Below, piece by piece: positions 35,880-48,235 of a DNA stretch of 64,000 nucleotides. A model generated the notes under the pieces. It made no database searches. It was not told the origin of the DNA and worked only from the letters and a program-made list of their open reading frames with translations. Position numbers and translations under genes: made by a program. The DNA is taken from assembly GCA_029204225.1 (NCBI GenBank), contig CM055109.1, forward strand, positions 1,562,673 to 1,626,672, given 5' to 3'. The stretch comes from Diphasiastrum complanatum. Its lineage: Eukaryota > Streptophyta > Lycopodiopsida > Lycopodiales > Lycopodiaceae. Numbering within the stretch: the first letter of the stretch is position 1; every line of letters begins with the position of its first letter.

Positions 35880-37594
35880 GAAAAAAAATGGCGAAAAAAT
35901 CATATAGACCCAAGTAGATGGGAATCTTGTCAAAGTGTTCTTTGGAGTTGGCATGCAAGCAAAAGCCCGAAATCTATCGAATCCCTAAAAGTTCCATTGG
36001 TGGCAAAACAATCGGCAATGCAAAATTTGCAACATATTTGAGTTGCGGTATTATATCATATAATGCACATCAGTGTCATATGAAATTATGTGACATTCTG
36101 TACTTCCACTAGCAAACTTTATTTCTCATTCTAATTACAAGTATGTATTTCCAGGCTATTAACAATGAATATCATCTTCTTTGTCTAAATGATTTACATT
36201 AAGTATGAATGTGTGAAAGCTTATAGAAATTTTCTTTTATTGTATCTCTCTGCCGTGTTAGACAAAAATAAACAATGTCTAACATGGCATAGGGATACAA
36301 TAAAAGATAATCTTTTACATAAGCTGCACATTCATATTTCTTGCATGTGAATGGAAAAGAGCCAATGATCAGCTTTGCTCTTTAGCTCTAGCATTTGTCA
36401 TAGCCAAGTTTGTCTTTCATGTTTGGAGAAGTGACAGGAATTCAGCTTGTTAGTCTACTCTTTTGAAAAATCTAGAAAAGTGTTTTGGGACACGTATTAA
36501 TGCATGTGAGGCCAATGATTTCTCAAGTCGATGTTGTAGAAGATAGTCCATCCGCGCATTATGGAGTTGAATATCAAAATATGTGGGTGGAATTCATACA
36601 AATATTTCATTCTTTGTTAATGATGTTTGGGCATCATCCTAGAGTCCTTGGCTTGCACTTTGAAGATTTGTCAGCTCCACCATTTTTTACTCAACGGGTA
36701 GTAGAGCATGCATTGTTTGTTTCTTCCAAGCATTGTTCTAGACTGAATATGGATGCACAAAGCAATTTGAACTTGATTATCCTGAGTGTGGCTGGATATG
36801 GGGCTTCAAGGACTGTTATAAAAATATTTACAATTTTTTTATAACAACGTTCCTGAGTTCCAGAATGCAGTGTTTCGGAATCATTATGTCTTACATGCAA
36901 AGATATAGGCTGAATGTTTTCCAACTTGATTGCCCAAGGCATGATACTAAGACAGAACTCCCCAAAGACGGGCAAAATCAGCAAGCCAACAACCTGTCTC
37001 CTCCATTCTAGTTGTAGGCCATATTTTCTAACACCCTATTGTCTGGTAATGACATCATTTGGATGGTGTATAAATACACCAGTGTGTACACTTTGAACAT
37101 ATAACTGACAAGACTATACACTAAAAAAGTACATATTATTAATGAATGGAGGTTAATACTTAATAAGAGTCTATGGAACATCTCTCTCTTTCTCTATGTC
37201 TCTCTCCAATACATCTCACATAGTGCTAGTTTTTGTCCCAAAACCTTAAAACTCTATCTCAATGCTATTTAAGATTAGCAAATCCAAAACCGAAGAGATA
37301 GTTTGAGCAGAACATTTTCTCTCGCCAATTTAAAAAAAAAATTACGTTTTAAAAGCTCCATGATGTGCTCAAAAAATTTTACCTGACCTAGTGGCTCCAT
37401 GATGTGCTCAAATCTCTCTCAGCTCCGATGAATGATGTATTTTGCTAGTGACCTGTCCAATGAAGATGACAACACCCAAATCGCTCCCAAGCAAATGTGT
37501 AAAACAATCGAGCAACCGCAGATAAAATCAAAGCATAGAGTAAGAACAAAAGCTTTCACTAGCATAACAAGTGGCTGACAAGAAAGCATGGATT

Positions 37595-37598
<4 letters not shown>
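35880..37598. other. No supported gene
   Basis: AT-rich sequence. A 119-codon plus-strand frame at 36485-36844 (VLGLHFEDLSAPPFFTQRV...) has some protein-like texture but no recognisable motif or neighbour support. A stem-like pair lies at 36236-36305: TTTTATTGTATC and its reverse GATACAATAAAA, with GTTAGAC / GTCTAAC between. This could form a hairpin or mark a small inverted-repeat element. Confidence 0.4.

Positions 37599-37653
<55 letters not shown>
37599..37653. repeat. (CT)n microsatellite
   Basis: About 55 bp of CT dinucleotide. Confidence 0.97.
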
Positions 37654-37655
<2 letters not shown>

Positions 37656-38980
37656 CATTTATTGATTGGAGTGAAAGTCATCCACATGTATTTGAGCTAA
37701 TACATGAAGGCAAGCTAATAAAACTACAGGGTAGAAGATACCTGTGCAATATAGAACCACTTAAGAAGTGCAATCTCACTTAAATTAAATTTTTTGGACG
37801 AGCAAACAGAACATCTCATATGACTTTGGTTTGGGTTGCATTACAAGTTAAGTTCATATATTTTTGAAAGAAGCTCAACAGTGTCCTCTTGTTGAGAGGC
37901 TACATTCGTGATCTTGTAATGTAAGAATAATTAAAAATACTCCCTGTCAATAGGTGGAGTTTTCTATGATATGATATAAACTTATAATTGGATACAAGGA
38001 TGTAAAAGTTTTTTAAAATTAGGTTTGCATTTTCAGTTGTCTGTCCTGCCTTATATATTTTGCTTCAAAGATACTTATTACTCATTGATGAGCAGTAGGA
38101 GAGATAGCAGAGCGCGAGATGAGAGACCGTGAGAGCACAAGAGATGAGAGAGTTGCCTGCCCTACCTTTTATAACAGTATCTTCAAATACCAATACAAGA
38201 CAAAGTAGAGACTAGATTTCATGATTGATGTACAAACTATTACAAATTTAGAGACAAAATTCACTGAATACAGCCTGACAAAGTTGAGCCAGAATAAAAC
38301 TGGAAATTCAGATAAAATTTCAACTACGTATTAGAAACTTACAGGAATTATGGATATGCTTTGCTTAAATCAGGAAGATTTCTACATTAAAAGGACTCTG
38401 ATCTTTACATCTACTGAATGGTTGCTGTTTCATGGACCATATCAGGATTTTGTTTGCTGCCAACTCGCCCTCCTTACTCCCAGTCTAAAGCTCCCATCCT
38501 AGACAACCTTGCACATTCAAGATGTGAAAACAGGGAAGGTGCACCCTGATTGCCATCGACCAGTCACTTTTTTTCCAAGATCTGCGACATGTTTCAACTG
38601 CAATAAGGACTTATAGGGCTCAACAATTGACAAAAAATTCTACAACTGTTTTCTTTCAAGAATCCAACCGGTCCATAACAGTTCTGTGCAGGTCATTAGA
38701 TTTAATGAACAATGCCGCTGCCCTTAAATCGTACGTGAACGTTACCGCTCCTATGGCTCCCAACTCCAAGTCTAGTCGAGCTTGCAAGTTTTCAACTACT
38801 TTGCTCATAATAAAGTTACAACCCGAAGTCATTAAGAGGTTTCTACTAAAGATCAGCAATATATAAGGGAGGTCATCAATATATAAGGGAGGTCATCGTT
38901 CGACAGGTATGGAACGAGCTCTGCTCGCGAATAAATGAAGGGGGCATTCTGCGAGCTTTCAGTCATTTTCTGCGCACTGG
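37654..38980. other. No gene recognised; short tandem duplication
   Basis: A perfect 20-bp tandem duplication (CAATATATAAGGGAGGTCAT) lies at 38857-38896. A 67-codon minus-strand frame at 38656-38859 (ARLDLELGAIGAVTFTYDL) looks somewhat protein-like but is unsupported. Confidence 0.45.
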
Positions 38981-39139
38981 AACACTTGATTCAAGGGGAG
39001 CCGAAACTGTCCGTTCCATATTAGGGTGATACCACGGGTTCCACCCAGAGCAGCCATCGCTAGAACACTTGATTCAAGTGGAGCCAAAACTATCGTTCCA
39101 TATTAGGGTGATACCACGGCCCAGAGCAGTCGTCACTAG
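38981..39139. repeat. Tandem duplication, unit about 80 bp
   Basis: AACACTTGATTCAAG(G/T)GGAGCC, then CGTTCCATATTAGGGTGAT, then CCAGAGCAG(C/T)C(A/G)TC occurs twice: 38981-39061 and 39064-39139. The second copy is a little shorter. Confidence 0.85.
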
Positions 39140-39572
39140 CAAAAAAAGTCTATTTGCCTCTTCAGCTGCTCGCGCTTCCTCCCGCCCGTGCACTCATCAT
39201 CAACCAACTTTTCAATCACCTCACAAGCACCCAAAAAAGGTGAGTAAGCCCACCTTGAACTGCTGGAATTTATTCAGAGATGCACATTTTCAGATCCCAC
39301 ACAGTCACAGATGCCATTCTCTCATACGGGAAGCAGACACGTAGCAACACTCACACAGGGATGGCGTTTTTTTTCAGCACGTAGCAATGGACCTCACACA
39401 GGGATGCCCTAATATCTAGTTTTTTTTTTCCCAAATCGTGTTTTGGGGAGCAGAATGTAAAGTCCGATCTGCTTTTCCCTCAATCTCATTTTCCTAAAAG
39501 CATAATTGGAAAGCCCTATTATCTCGTTTTCCCCAAAGGAGCATTGTAATGGGATTTCTCCAAAGCAAAATT

Positions 39573-39574
<2 letters not shown>

Positions 39575-39612
<38 letters not shown>
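39575..39612. repeat. (GA)n microsatellite
   Basis: 38 bp of GA dinucleotide at the left edge of the first copy of the 0.95-kb direct repeat. The second copy has only a remnant (GAGAGAG) there. Confidence 0.95.
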
Positions 39613-39615
<3 letters not shown>

Positions 39616-40529
39616 GTTTTGCCCCAGTTTGGAAATTTCCCATTAAAATTGTACAAATAGAGAGTGGGGTTTTGCCCAAGCCCCCCAAGCAAAATTGTAG
39701 ACACACACACACACACTTGCATGTTACAACGATGGTAGAGACGAGGTTCATAATTCAAGTTCAGGCCTGCCTCACTTAATCAAAGCTTACGTGCCGGAGT
39801 GTTAGCACTTATTCAAACTTGGGAAGTTTGTTAGCACAAATTCGAAGGGACTGGCCAGTACTAGACTAGCATTGTTGACTTCTATCTCTAGCAGAACTTC
39901 TACACTTCTTGCTCCCAATCTGTGCAAGTTTGTGGAAAGCATGAGACATCATTCACCATTACTTGGAGTATGTACTCGAATCACAATCTCAAATCTGGAA
40001 TAGAATCTCGGTGTGGTGGAATTGGCACAACTACATATACTAACAGGATGTGGGGTGGGACTGATGAAAATGGTCCCTGGGCTATTCAAAGCAAGGCGCT
40101 AACAATTGTGGGGGACTTTTGGACTGGCCAAACATGTAGCACACAAAATTCTAATTCAAGTGCAATAGAGCAAGGGCCTATTAGCACATGTCACACTTAC
40201 CTTGGGCGCTCTAGGACAAACCAACTAGCTCCTACCTTCGGTATGGCCTTAATTTGATAAGTTTTCGAGGCGGCACTCCAATAGCCCAGTACTCATGCTC
40301 AAGTGCTTATAAGACCATCTGTCTCAACAATGTATGGAAAGAAAGTTTAATCAGGTATGTAACCTAAATGGACCTCTTTGGTAGTGGACCAAGTCCCTGT
40401 AGCTCATCTGCTCAGACTTGTTCATTGAAAAAACCAAGCATCTCATTTGGCACATTATGCAAAACATAGTGTGAACTCAGATATGGCAACAACACATTGG
40501 AAAATATAGTGGCATGTGCAACAAGAACC
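39613..40529 (+). repeat. Direct repeat, copy A
   Basis: This block recurs at 41071-42024 with high similarity, including GTTTTGCCCCAGTTT, AAATAGAGAGTGGGG, an (AC)n tract and GTGGCATGTGCAACAAGAACC at the end. No protein family is recognised. The open frame at 39922-40257 is not preserved as such in copy B, which argues against a gene. Copies A and B flank a piece of the GGTTCGAG repeat field. Confidence 0.8.
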
Positions 40530-41065
40530 TAGTTTGAAATTTAAACACAAACTCACGTTAACTCAAACCTAGTTCGAGTTTCTATCTTCAATAAACTCAA
40601 CTCGATAAGACTTGACTCGACTAAACAAGACACGAGTTTGAACTCGAACACGAACTCGACCTAGATTCAAGTACTCAAATTATGTCTATCCAATAAAGCA
40701 TATGCCAGAATAAAATGTAGGTATTATTCAACATAATCAATCACAATTTGGCAAGTGTTTTGAAATGTGAAAACTCGAACTTAGAAGGTTGTTGCTCTAC
40801 CCAACTGAGAAGATTTTGACACAACGAAAATTGACACTAGTCGTAAAATTATGTCCCACCTTTTTTTAAGGTTTCATGGGTGACTTTCTTTTTCTTACAA
40901 TGTACTCATTATGTGAGTACTGTTTGAAATTGAAGAGCCTCAACTCGAACCAGATTCGAGTTGAGAATACTTCACTTTGACCTTAATTTATTGCAAATAT
41001 CATATCTTTATAAATTTAACTTGTTTACATGTGTACTATGCAATAAAGCATACTCAATTATACTC
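40530..41065. repeat. Displaced block of the inverted-repeat field
   Basis: This 536-bp block is collinear with 16990-17513, from the GAACACGAACTC-like phrase through GTTGTTGCTCTACCCAACTGAG to GCAATAAAGCATACTCA. It carries the palindrome at 40941-40965. It sits exactly between the two direct repeats. Confidence 0.8.
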
Positions 41066-41070
41066 GAGAG

Positions 41071-42024
41071 AGATGGTTTTTGCCCCAGTTTAGAAATTTC
41101 CCAAAGTAAAATTGTACAAATAGAGAGTGGGGTTTTGCCCAAGCCCTCCAAGCAAAATTGTAGACACACACACACACACACACACCCCTGGATGCTACAA
41201 CGATGGTAGAGACGAGCTCGGTTCACGAGTCAAGATTAAGGCCTGCCTCACTTAATCAAAGCTTACATGCCGGAGTGTTAGCACTTATTCGAACTTGGGA
41301 AGTTTGTTAGCACTCACTTGAAGGGACTGGCCAGTACTAGACTAGCATTGCTGACTTCTGTCTCTAGCAGAACTTCTACATTTCTTGCTCCCAATCTGTG
41401 CAAGTTTGTGGAAAGCATGAAACATCATTCACCATTACTTGGAGTATGTACTCGAATCACAATCTCAAATCTGGAATAGAATCTCTGTGTGGTGGAATTG
41501 GCACGACTACATATACTAACAGGATGTAGAACGGGATTGATGAAAATGGTCCCTGGGCTATTCAAAGCAAGGCGCTAGCAATTGTGGGAGACTTTTGGAC
41601 TGGCCAAGCATGGTTTGCTCCCAAACAGGTAGTACACAAAATTCTAACTCAAGTGCAATAGAGCAAGGGCCTATTAACACATGTCACGCTTAGCTTGGGC
41701 GCTCTAGGACAAACTGACTAGCTCCTACCTTTGGTATAGCCTTAATTCGATAAGTTTTCGAGGCGGCACTCCCATAGCCAAGTACTCATGCTCAAGTGCT
41801 TATAAGACCATTTGTCTCAACAATGGATGGAAAGAAAGTTTATTAAGGTATGTAACCTAAATGGACCTCTTTGGTAGTGGACCAAGTCCTTGTAGCTCAT
41901 CTGCTTAGACTTGTTCATTGAAAAAACCAAGCATCTCATTTGGCACATAATGCAAAACATAGTGTGAACTCAGATACGGCTACAACACATTGGAAAATAT
42001 AGTGGCATGTGCAACAAGAACCAA
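41071..42024 (+). repeat. Direct repeat, copy B
   Basis: Second copy of 39613-40529. It differs by scattered substitutions and by a short insertion near 41608-41640 (GGTTTGCTCCCAAACAGG, itself a small inverted repeat). Confidence 0.8.
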
Positions 42025-43459
42025 ATCACGCTTGATTGGGATTGTCCCACCTCCTGAAAGGATTGGAAAAGCATATGCAACTTGCAAAGGCACACTCTTT
42101 GCTACAACCCACACTTTATGCAATTAAGCATTATTAATGGGAGAGACATGAGATTGGATAAGGACAAGGCAACAACTTGGTGCATATTAAGGGGCTATGC
42201 ATTAGGGGTGATCTGGCAGATATGCACAAGTTTCACGTATGACACTACCGACATTATCAGTGTCCTTGCAAATGCATACTCCCAAGTGCGCTGAGTGAAA
42301 AGCATTCCAATGATGGTATGTAACCTCTTAATTGCTGCTTCACTTGCATTAGGTGGATGAAGGACCCTAGCCATTCGGGACATAGCTTGGAAGGTTCCAA
42401 GGTGAAAAGTTTTCCTCGATTCAATAGTGAATTTTGAATGTTTCACTCTTAGTACAAGCCTTTGATGAGATAGAAGGCGTACATAAAATAATTCTTGTTC
42501 AATCAACTGGTGTTTTAAACTCCTAAAAGATTACAAATTTTTTTTTGTCAAGTCTCCCTTTCTAATGCATTTTTGCAACTAAAAAAAAGAGACATACAAC
42601 AAAGCAATTCTCCCTTCTTATTTTATAAACCTTCAAAACCAAACCAAGCCTTTTAATTTTATGTGCCTTCAACACCAAACTATCCTATTGAACACAAAAA
42701 ATAAGAGAGGCAAGAAAATCTCTAGGCCTATTGTTTGTACAAGTTGTATGGAAAACAAAACCCCCCAAACGGAGAAAGAGTAGCATCATTTAGTGTTTTC
42801 AAAGGTCCTCGTTCAATACTCCAATTTTGTAAGAGGAAGAAATCTAAACCAAGTACTTCTTGTATCACCACAACCTTGGACATAGTGTGTTGGATTTATG
42901 TTGATTTTCTCATAAGCTTATGTTGAATTGTGTATCTCATCTAAATTGTCTATGTATATCAATAGAGTAAGAACATGAGATGTTTAAACTCTTATACTTT
43001 GTCAGAATAATATTAATTTGTGTTGGATTTGATAATAATACAAATGTCTTCAAAAACACTTGACTAATTAAGTGAGACTTGTGTAGTTTGAGAAAGACCA
43101 TGCAAGTTGTCCATTTTGGGTGTTCAATTAGGTGTCATCATGTCATGATCCTAATGAAAATTTTGGCATTCTTGATCTATGTTGGTCATTGGCAACAATT
43201 ATTAAATTTTTTAAATGAATATAAAACACAATTCCAAATCTATAGGCATATAAAGACTCAAATCACAGTCAAAGTAAAGTGGTTCACAACTACCAAGGTA
43301 TCTAACTTGGATAACATTTGGCTATTTTAATAGTACATGAAATAAATTCAAACTACACAAGAAGATTCCTAACTTAGATATATTTGGTTGTAAAAAGTCT
43401 CAAATCATGAATATAGTCTCAAATTACTTGAATTTGTGTTTAGCATGTTTGTGGAATTC
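42025..43459. other. No supported gene
   Basis: AT-rich sequence. The 103-codon minus-strand frame at 42195-42506 (TFHLGTFQAMSRMARVLH...) has no recognised motif. Confidence 0.4.
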
Positions 43460-44591
43460 TGCAGTTGTGGACAACAGAGTCCTACAACGGCTTCTGGTTT
43501 GCTTCAACGCTATCCTTGTCAGCAATGTCTTTCAGCTCCTTGTTGGTGCTTCGTAGAGTAGCCTGCACATGTCTTTCTTCCTGTAGAGAAACATGCAGGG
43601 TCTAGATCTGTTGCTTGAGCAATGCATTTTCATTTTCAAAATTGTTGGATTGACTTGCATTGGACTGGCGACTCAATATCATCGTCATCCTATTCCGGAT
43701 TGATAGCAGGGACTTCCTGCTCTTCTTATGGTATCTCTGGTTGAATGTCTTCCTACATCGGCTTAGGATCAGCAGCTACTTCGGAGTCTTTTCTGACTAC
43801 TTTTTGCACTTCTTCGCTGCTAGAGATTGGCTTGTACTATGATGAAGGAGAAGATCCTCTCATTGAACTTGCGTTCTTCTATGTTGACGATGATGTTTCG
43901 GCAAGTTCAGTTGAGGTCACCTTCGATGTCTGCATCTAGAAGTCAGCCTCTTCAATGGTTGAATCTGCTACTTGCTGCACTTGAGCTATCCTGATATCCT
44001 CTTGCACAATCAAGACTCCAACATGCATACATAAAATTCCACTTTGTAATCCAAGTCTGGAATATTGTTGATCCTTTGTCAATTTACAGAATTGCTTAAA
44101 AGCAATTTGGCCAAATGCAATGTGCTCTCCCTCCAAAGCTCTCAGCAGGTATCGCATGTTTTTATTTGAAATGTTATACTCTTGCTCCAGTAAAAAGATG
44201 GAAGCAAGAGCAAAGCAAAGCGAACGAAACTCTTGAGATTCGGGTCTCTGATATAAGATAGCTTCTATCCCCTCTTCTCAAGGTATGCTTCCTCCTTAAA
44301 AGCTCCACTTCTAGTAATGTAGTCGGGCTTTGTAACTGGAATTGTGCCATCAATAGGCAAGCCTAATGCACGACAATAAAAACTTTCAGAAATAACAACC
44401 TCCTGATTGTGGACGATAAGACGAACATGTCCATCATCAGTTTCATTGATATTTCTAATGAATTCATGACAAAGATCCATTTGAATGACTGAAGGATCAA
44501 ATTGAAGTAATCCATCAATCCGAGCTCTAACATCAAAGGGTTGTAAAACTAGTAGCACTGGTTTAGGATGCATTTTGAAAACGATAGCCAT
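43460..44591 (-). pseudogene. Unknown retroelement-associated ORF with coiled-coil tail, copy A
   Basis: The frame starts with MAIVFKMHPKPVLLVLQPF at 44591 and runs through RIDGLLQFDPSVIQMDL, YCRALGLPIDGTIPVTKPDY and SGAFKEEAYLEKRG. A TAG and a small 5-bp frame change follow near 44190-44265. It resumes at MRYLLRALEGEHIAFGQ (44157) to CKLTKDQQYSRLGLQSG. After more stops it ends in a coiled-coil-like stretch (NENALLKQQIQTLHVSL) near 43630-43570. I do not know the family. The same protein recurs at 45165-45638. Multiple copies beside retroelements suggest an accessory ORF of a retroelement. Confidence 0.5.
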
Positions 44592-45164
44592 GGCAATAGT
44601 ATTAGTGAACTAGCGATGGCAGAAAAAAGAAACTTGATCGTAAGGATTGCAAAAACAGGAAGCAAAGAGTGATGGAAGAAAAAAACAAAAAATAGAAGTG
44701 TTCGAGGTGTTCGGTGTATTGATGATATATCAGCGGATTAGACTGATACTTAACAAAAGTGTGTCCTTACTTTTGAAGGTACAGGCTCAAGAATAAAATA
44801 TCTAATCCTAATAGAAAAGAAAAATAATAAATAATAAAATAATAAAAATAAAATAAAATACACAAATGCTTCGCTCAGTTCGCAAAAGTTTAGCTTGGTA
44901 TTCATGAGTATTGAACTGCAAAAATAAATAGTATACACAGTCTATGAAACAATGTATATGATATTGGCGGCGAAGACTATCACTTTTTTCCGTTGAAATG
45001 TATGAGCAAAATTTGTAGAGGCTGAAGTGTTAGCATTTTCACAAAAATAAAGATGACAAATATGAATGGCAAATGAATTCAAGCAAGTCAAGTGCCAGAA
45101 AAATCCCGAAAAATGCAAAGGTTCAAGTGTCGCAATTTTCGCTTTCCCAAAATGATGGATTTAC
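44592..45164. other. 5' flank of the unknown ORF, duplicated to the right
   Basis: AT-rich sequence that reappears, diverged, upstream of copy B at about 45740-46178. The shared part includes GATATATCAGCGGATTAGAC-like, CAGTTCGCAAAAGTTTAGCT-like and AATGAATTCAAGCAAGT phrases. It may be promoter or LTR sequence of the element carrying the ORF. I see no clear LTR ends. Confidence 0.45.
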
Positions 45165-45638
45165 TTAACATAGCAAACTCCAAAATAGTGTCGCATTTTT
45201 CGCAAAAATATAGTGGGCACTATTGATGAAGCAAAGGTGTCGATTTTTTTTGAATTTTTCTCGTATGCTAAAAACATGGAAAAACAAATTGACATGGCAA
45301 ATGAATGTGCGTTTAAGACTCTCATATCTCATGTTTTTATTGGAAATGATATACTCTTGCTCCGGTAAGAAGATTGAAGCAAGAGCAAAGTGAACGAAAC
45401 TCTTGAGATTTGGGTCTCTGATATAAGATAGCTTATATCCCCTCTTCTCAAGGTATGCTTCCTCTTGAAAAGCTCCGCTTCTAGTAATGTAGTCGGGCCT
45501 TGTAACTGGAATTGTGCCGTCAATAGGCAAGCCTAATGCACGACAATAGAAATTTTCAGAAATAACAATTTTACTGATTGCGGACGATACTATGAACATG
45601 TCCATCATCAGTTTCATTAATATTTCTAATGAATTCAT
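45165..45638 (-). pseudogene. Unknown retroelement-associated ORF, copy B (truncated)
   Basis: This copy matches 44160-44450: SENFYCRALGLPIDGTIPV, RSGAFQEEAYLEKRGYKLSY and IFLPEQEYIISNKNMRY. It keeps the tyrosine codon that is TAG in copy A and lacks copy A's 5-bp frame change, so it gives the better reading of this section. After NKNMRY the match stops and the frame runs on into unrelated sequence. Its own N-terminal part (45640-45735) is frameshifted. Confidence 0.5.
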
Positions 45639-46139
45639 GACAAAGTTCCGTTAGAATGACTGAAGGATCAAATTGGAGTAATCCGTCAATCCGAGCTCTA
45701 ACAACAAAGGGTTGTAAAACTGGTAGCACTGGTTGACTGAACGAGAGCCAAGAGTAATGGAAAAGAGAACAACGAAAAACAGAAGTGTTTAAGGTATTCT
45801 GTGTATTGATGATATATCGATAGATTAGACAAGTATTTAATGAAAGCGTGTCCTTATTTTGAAGCTACAAGCTCAAGACTAAAGTATCTAGTCCTAAAAA
45901 AAGCTAAAAATAAATAAAAAAAAGCTAATAAAATACATAAATGCTTAACTCAGTTCGCAAAAGTTCAGCTCGGTATTCATGAGTATTGGACTGCAAAAAT
46001 AAATAGTACAAACAATCTATGAAACAATGTATATGATACTGGCGATGAAGATTGTTGAAATATATGAGCAAAATTTGTGAAGGCTGAAGTGTAGGCATTT
46101 TTGTGAAAATAAAGATGTCAATTATGATGGGAAATGAAT

Positions 46140-46403
46140 TCAAGCAAGTAAAGTGCCAAAAGAAATCCCAAAAAATGCTTCATGAAGCACATATATTATA
46201 GTGACGGTTTCGGTGGGTTCTAAACAATGACGAAGATTATCGTCGGCTCCTAATTTATACAATATTTTATTTATATTCGTGTAGGGTCCTACTTTTGAAA
46301 GAAAAACAATTTTTTGTTGTTTATTAAAATGATCAGGATAAATCTGATCCTTTAAAGAGTTAATAATATCCATATAAATTGATGTTTTCGATTGGATGCA
46401 CAT
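46140..46403 (-). pseudogene. gypsy-M integrase N-terminal zinc finger
   Basis: The frame reads KILYKLGADDNLRHCLEP and, about 15 residues on, VLHEAFFGISFGT. This matches the linker and H-H-C-C start of gypsy integrase (LYRLG...LRRCL, then HEAHxGxxGGHFG), with the second histidine changed. It ends at the truncation. The upstream frame is joined to RNase H through a TAG at about 46444 that also occurs in the plus-strand copy. Confidence 0.7.
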
Positions 46404-46442
46404 TATATGTTCATCCGAAAATTCATCAGAAATACGATCAAC

Positions 46443-47054
46443 CTAATTTTTTGTTTGGAGGCGTGATATATAATCAACATTTTGATGATCCTTGCCTCTC
46501 CTTAACTCTACTTCGTAATTAAACTCATCTAATAACAATACCCATCTAGCTATCCTACCTGAAAGATCAAGTTTATTCACTAAATGTTTTAATGCATAGT
46601 GATCTACATGAAAAACAAAAGGGTATCCTAAAAGATAGTGTCTAAATTTCTTAACTGAATAAATCATTCCTAATGTTTCACGCTCTATAGCAGAATAATT
46701 CTTTTCTGATGCTGCAAGTTGTCTACCTGCATAATAAATTGAGTAATCTATATTTTGGTCATCTTTCTGACTAAGCACTACACCTATTGCAAATGATAAA
46801 TTATCTACATATACATGGAACTTCTTGGTCCAATTTGGAGATCTAACTCCAGTTGCTTATGCTAATGACTGCTTTAGCTTTTCAAAAGCTTGCTGATGTT
46901 TTTGTGACCAATGACACTCAACAGATTTCTTTAATAAACTTGTTAAGGGAGTTATTATTGCATAGGCCTTATTTATCCTATGATAATGTCCTACATGTTT
47001 TAGAAATCTTCTAAGCTCTTGTAAATTGGTTGGTTCTAATAATTCTAAAATCAT
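46443..47054 (-). pseudogene. gypsy-M reverse transcriptase thumb and RNase H
   Basis: 47054-46857 carries LQELRRFLKHVGHYHRI and HQQAFEKLKQSLA, the thumb that follows the polymerase core. 46778-46443 carries IYYAGRQLAASEKNYSAIE, FHVDHYALKHLV and GKDHQNVDYISRLQTKN, the RNase H_like domain of gypsy pol. A stop near 46860 separates the two blocks. The frame closes with TAG after QTKN. Confidence 0.85.
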
Positions 47055-47084
47055 TTTTACTTTTTCGATGTCGGCTTGAATGTT

Positions 47085-47527
47085 TGCTAGTGTGTAAGAA
47101 CATGGGCATTCTTGTGGGAACTAGAGGTGTCTACACATATTCTCAATTGTTATCCATTTGAAAATGAGCAGATATAGTGAGGAAAGTTAAGACAAGAAAC
47201 GTCTGAAGTCAAGGTAGGATGTATGAAGAATGTTTTAAGTCTACACCTAGATAATCTATATATTTGTCATATAAATTAGCTCTCAACTAGTAGAGTGAAT
47301 AAGAAAATATGTTTGTCTAGCATTCGCCAATGGTGTAGCTCATGAATTCACTATTTAGGTAAGTACCAATGTAAAATTCTTAAGTGCTCACAATGAAAGT
47401 TTGTAAGTAGAAAGAGGGTTGTGAATGCACATAGTAACAAGTGCATAGTTGAATCAAAGTGCACCTCCTTCCACTAGTACAAAGAGTCTCACTCCATATT
47501 AGGAAAATTTTCAACAAATTTTTCTAT
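47085..47527. other. 443-bp insertion in gypsy-M pol
   Basis: Gypsy-M and gypsy-P agree up to GGCTTGAATGTT on one side and CTTCAAAATTTCATGGCC on the other. Between them gypsy-M has 443 extra bases (TGCTAGTGTGTAAGAAC... AACAAATTTTTCTAT). A few bases of target sequence are missing or altered. I see no terminal inverted repeats or poly-A and no coding. Confidence 0.65.
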
Positions 47528-47611
47528 CTTCAAAATTTCATGGCCTAACTGGATGCCTTCTCTCATCCCGAAGTAACACTTGGCTGGATGCAATTTAAGA
47601 GATGTCTCTTG

Positions 47612-48235
47612 TCATCTTCTCAAGGTCTTTTTTAATGAGTCTAAATGATCTTTAGTTGACGAATAGACACAAAAGTCGTCCATAAAAATTTCTAGAAACT
47701 TACAAAAATTTTTTTGGAAAATGTTTGTCATCATACGTTGAAATGTGGTGGGTGCATTACAAAGACCAAATGGCATTTGCGTGTAAGCGTACGTCTCCCA
47801 ATCAGTGGTAAAAGTGGCCTTGTATCTATCTTCTACTTTAATAAGAACTTGATTGTAACCTGAGAAACCATCTAAAAAACTATAATGTTCATGACCAGCT
47901 ACTTGGTCAAGAATGGTATCTGTATAAGACAGAGGATGATAATCCTTTGCTGTAGCAGCAACATTTAGTTTCCTAAAATCTTGGCAGACTCTAATCTTAC
48001 TTGTTTTCTTCTTAGGTACTATGACTATTGGTGATACCCATTCACTACTTAGAACATGATATATGATACCCACTCTAAGGCATCTATCTAATTCGTCTTT
48101 TACTAACAAAGAATACTTCGGATTCAACCTGTATTGTCTCTGCCTAACATGTATTGCTCCATGAATGAGATCTATTCTATGTTCTCCCCATCTAACCGGT
48201 ATTCCTGTCAAATCATCCATCGACCAAGCAAACAC
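47612..48235 (-). pseudogene. gypsy-M reverse transcriptase
   Basis: A 207-codon open block holds the polymerase motifs of Ty3/gypsy: EWVSPIVIVPKKK, IRVCQDFRKLN, YSFLDGFSGYNQ (first catalytic aspartate), MPFGLCNAPTTFQR and IFMDDFCVYS (catalytic DD intact). It ends at a TGA (C to stop) after KKTLRR. Reverse transcriptase itself looks intact in this copy; the rest of pol does not. Confidence 0.9.

Noticed and set aside
36485-36844. 119-codon plus-strand frame as a gene
   Set aside because: Protein-like in places but without motif, splice evidence or a second copy.
39922-40257. 111-codon plus-strand frame in direct repeat A
   Set aside because: The frame is not maintained in copy B, so it does not behave like a gene.
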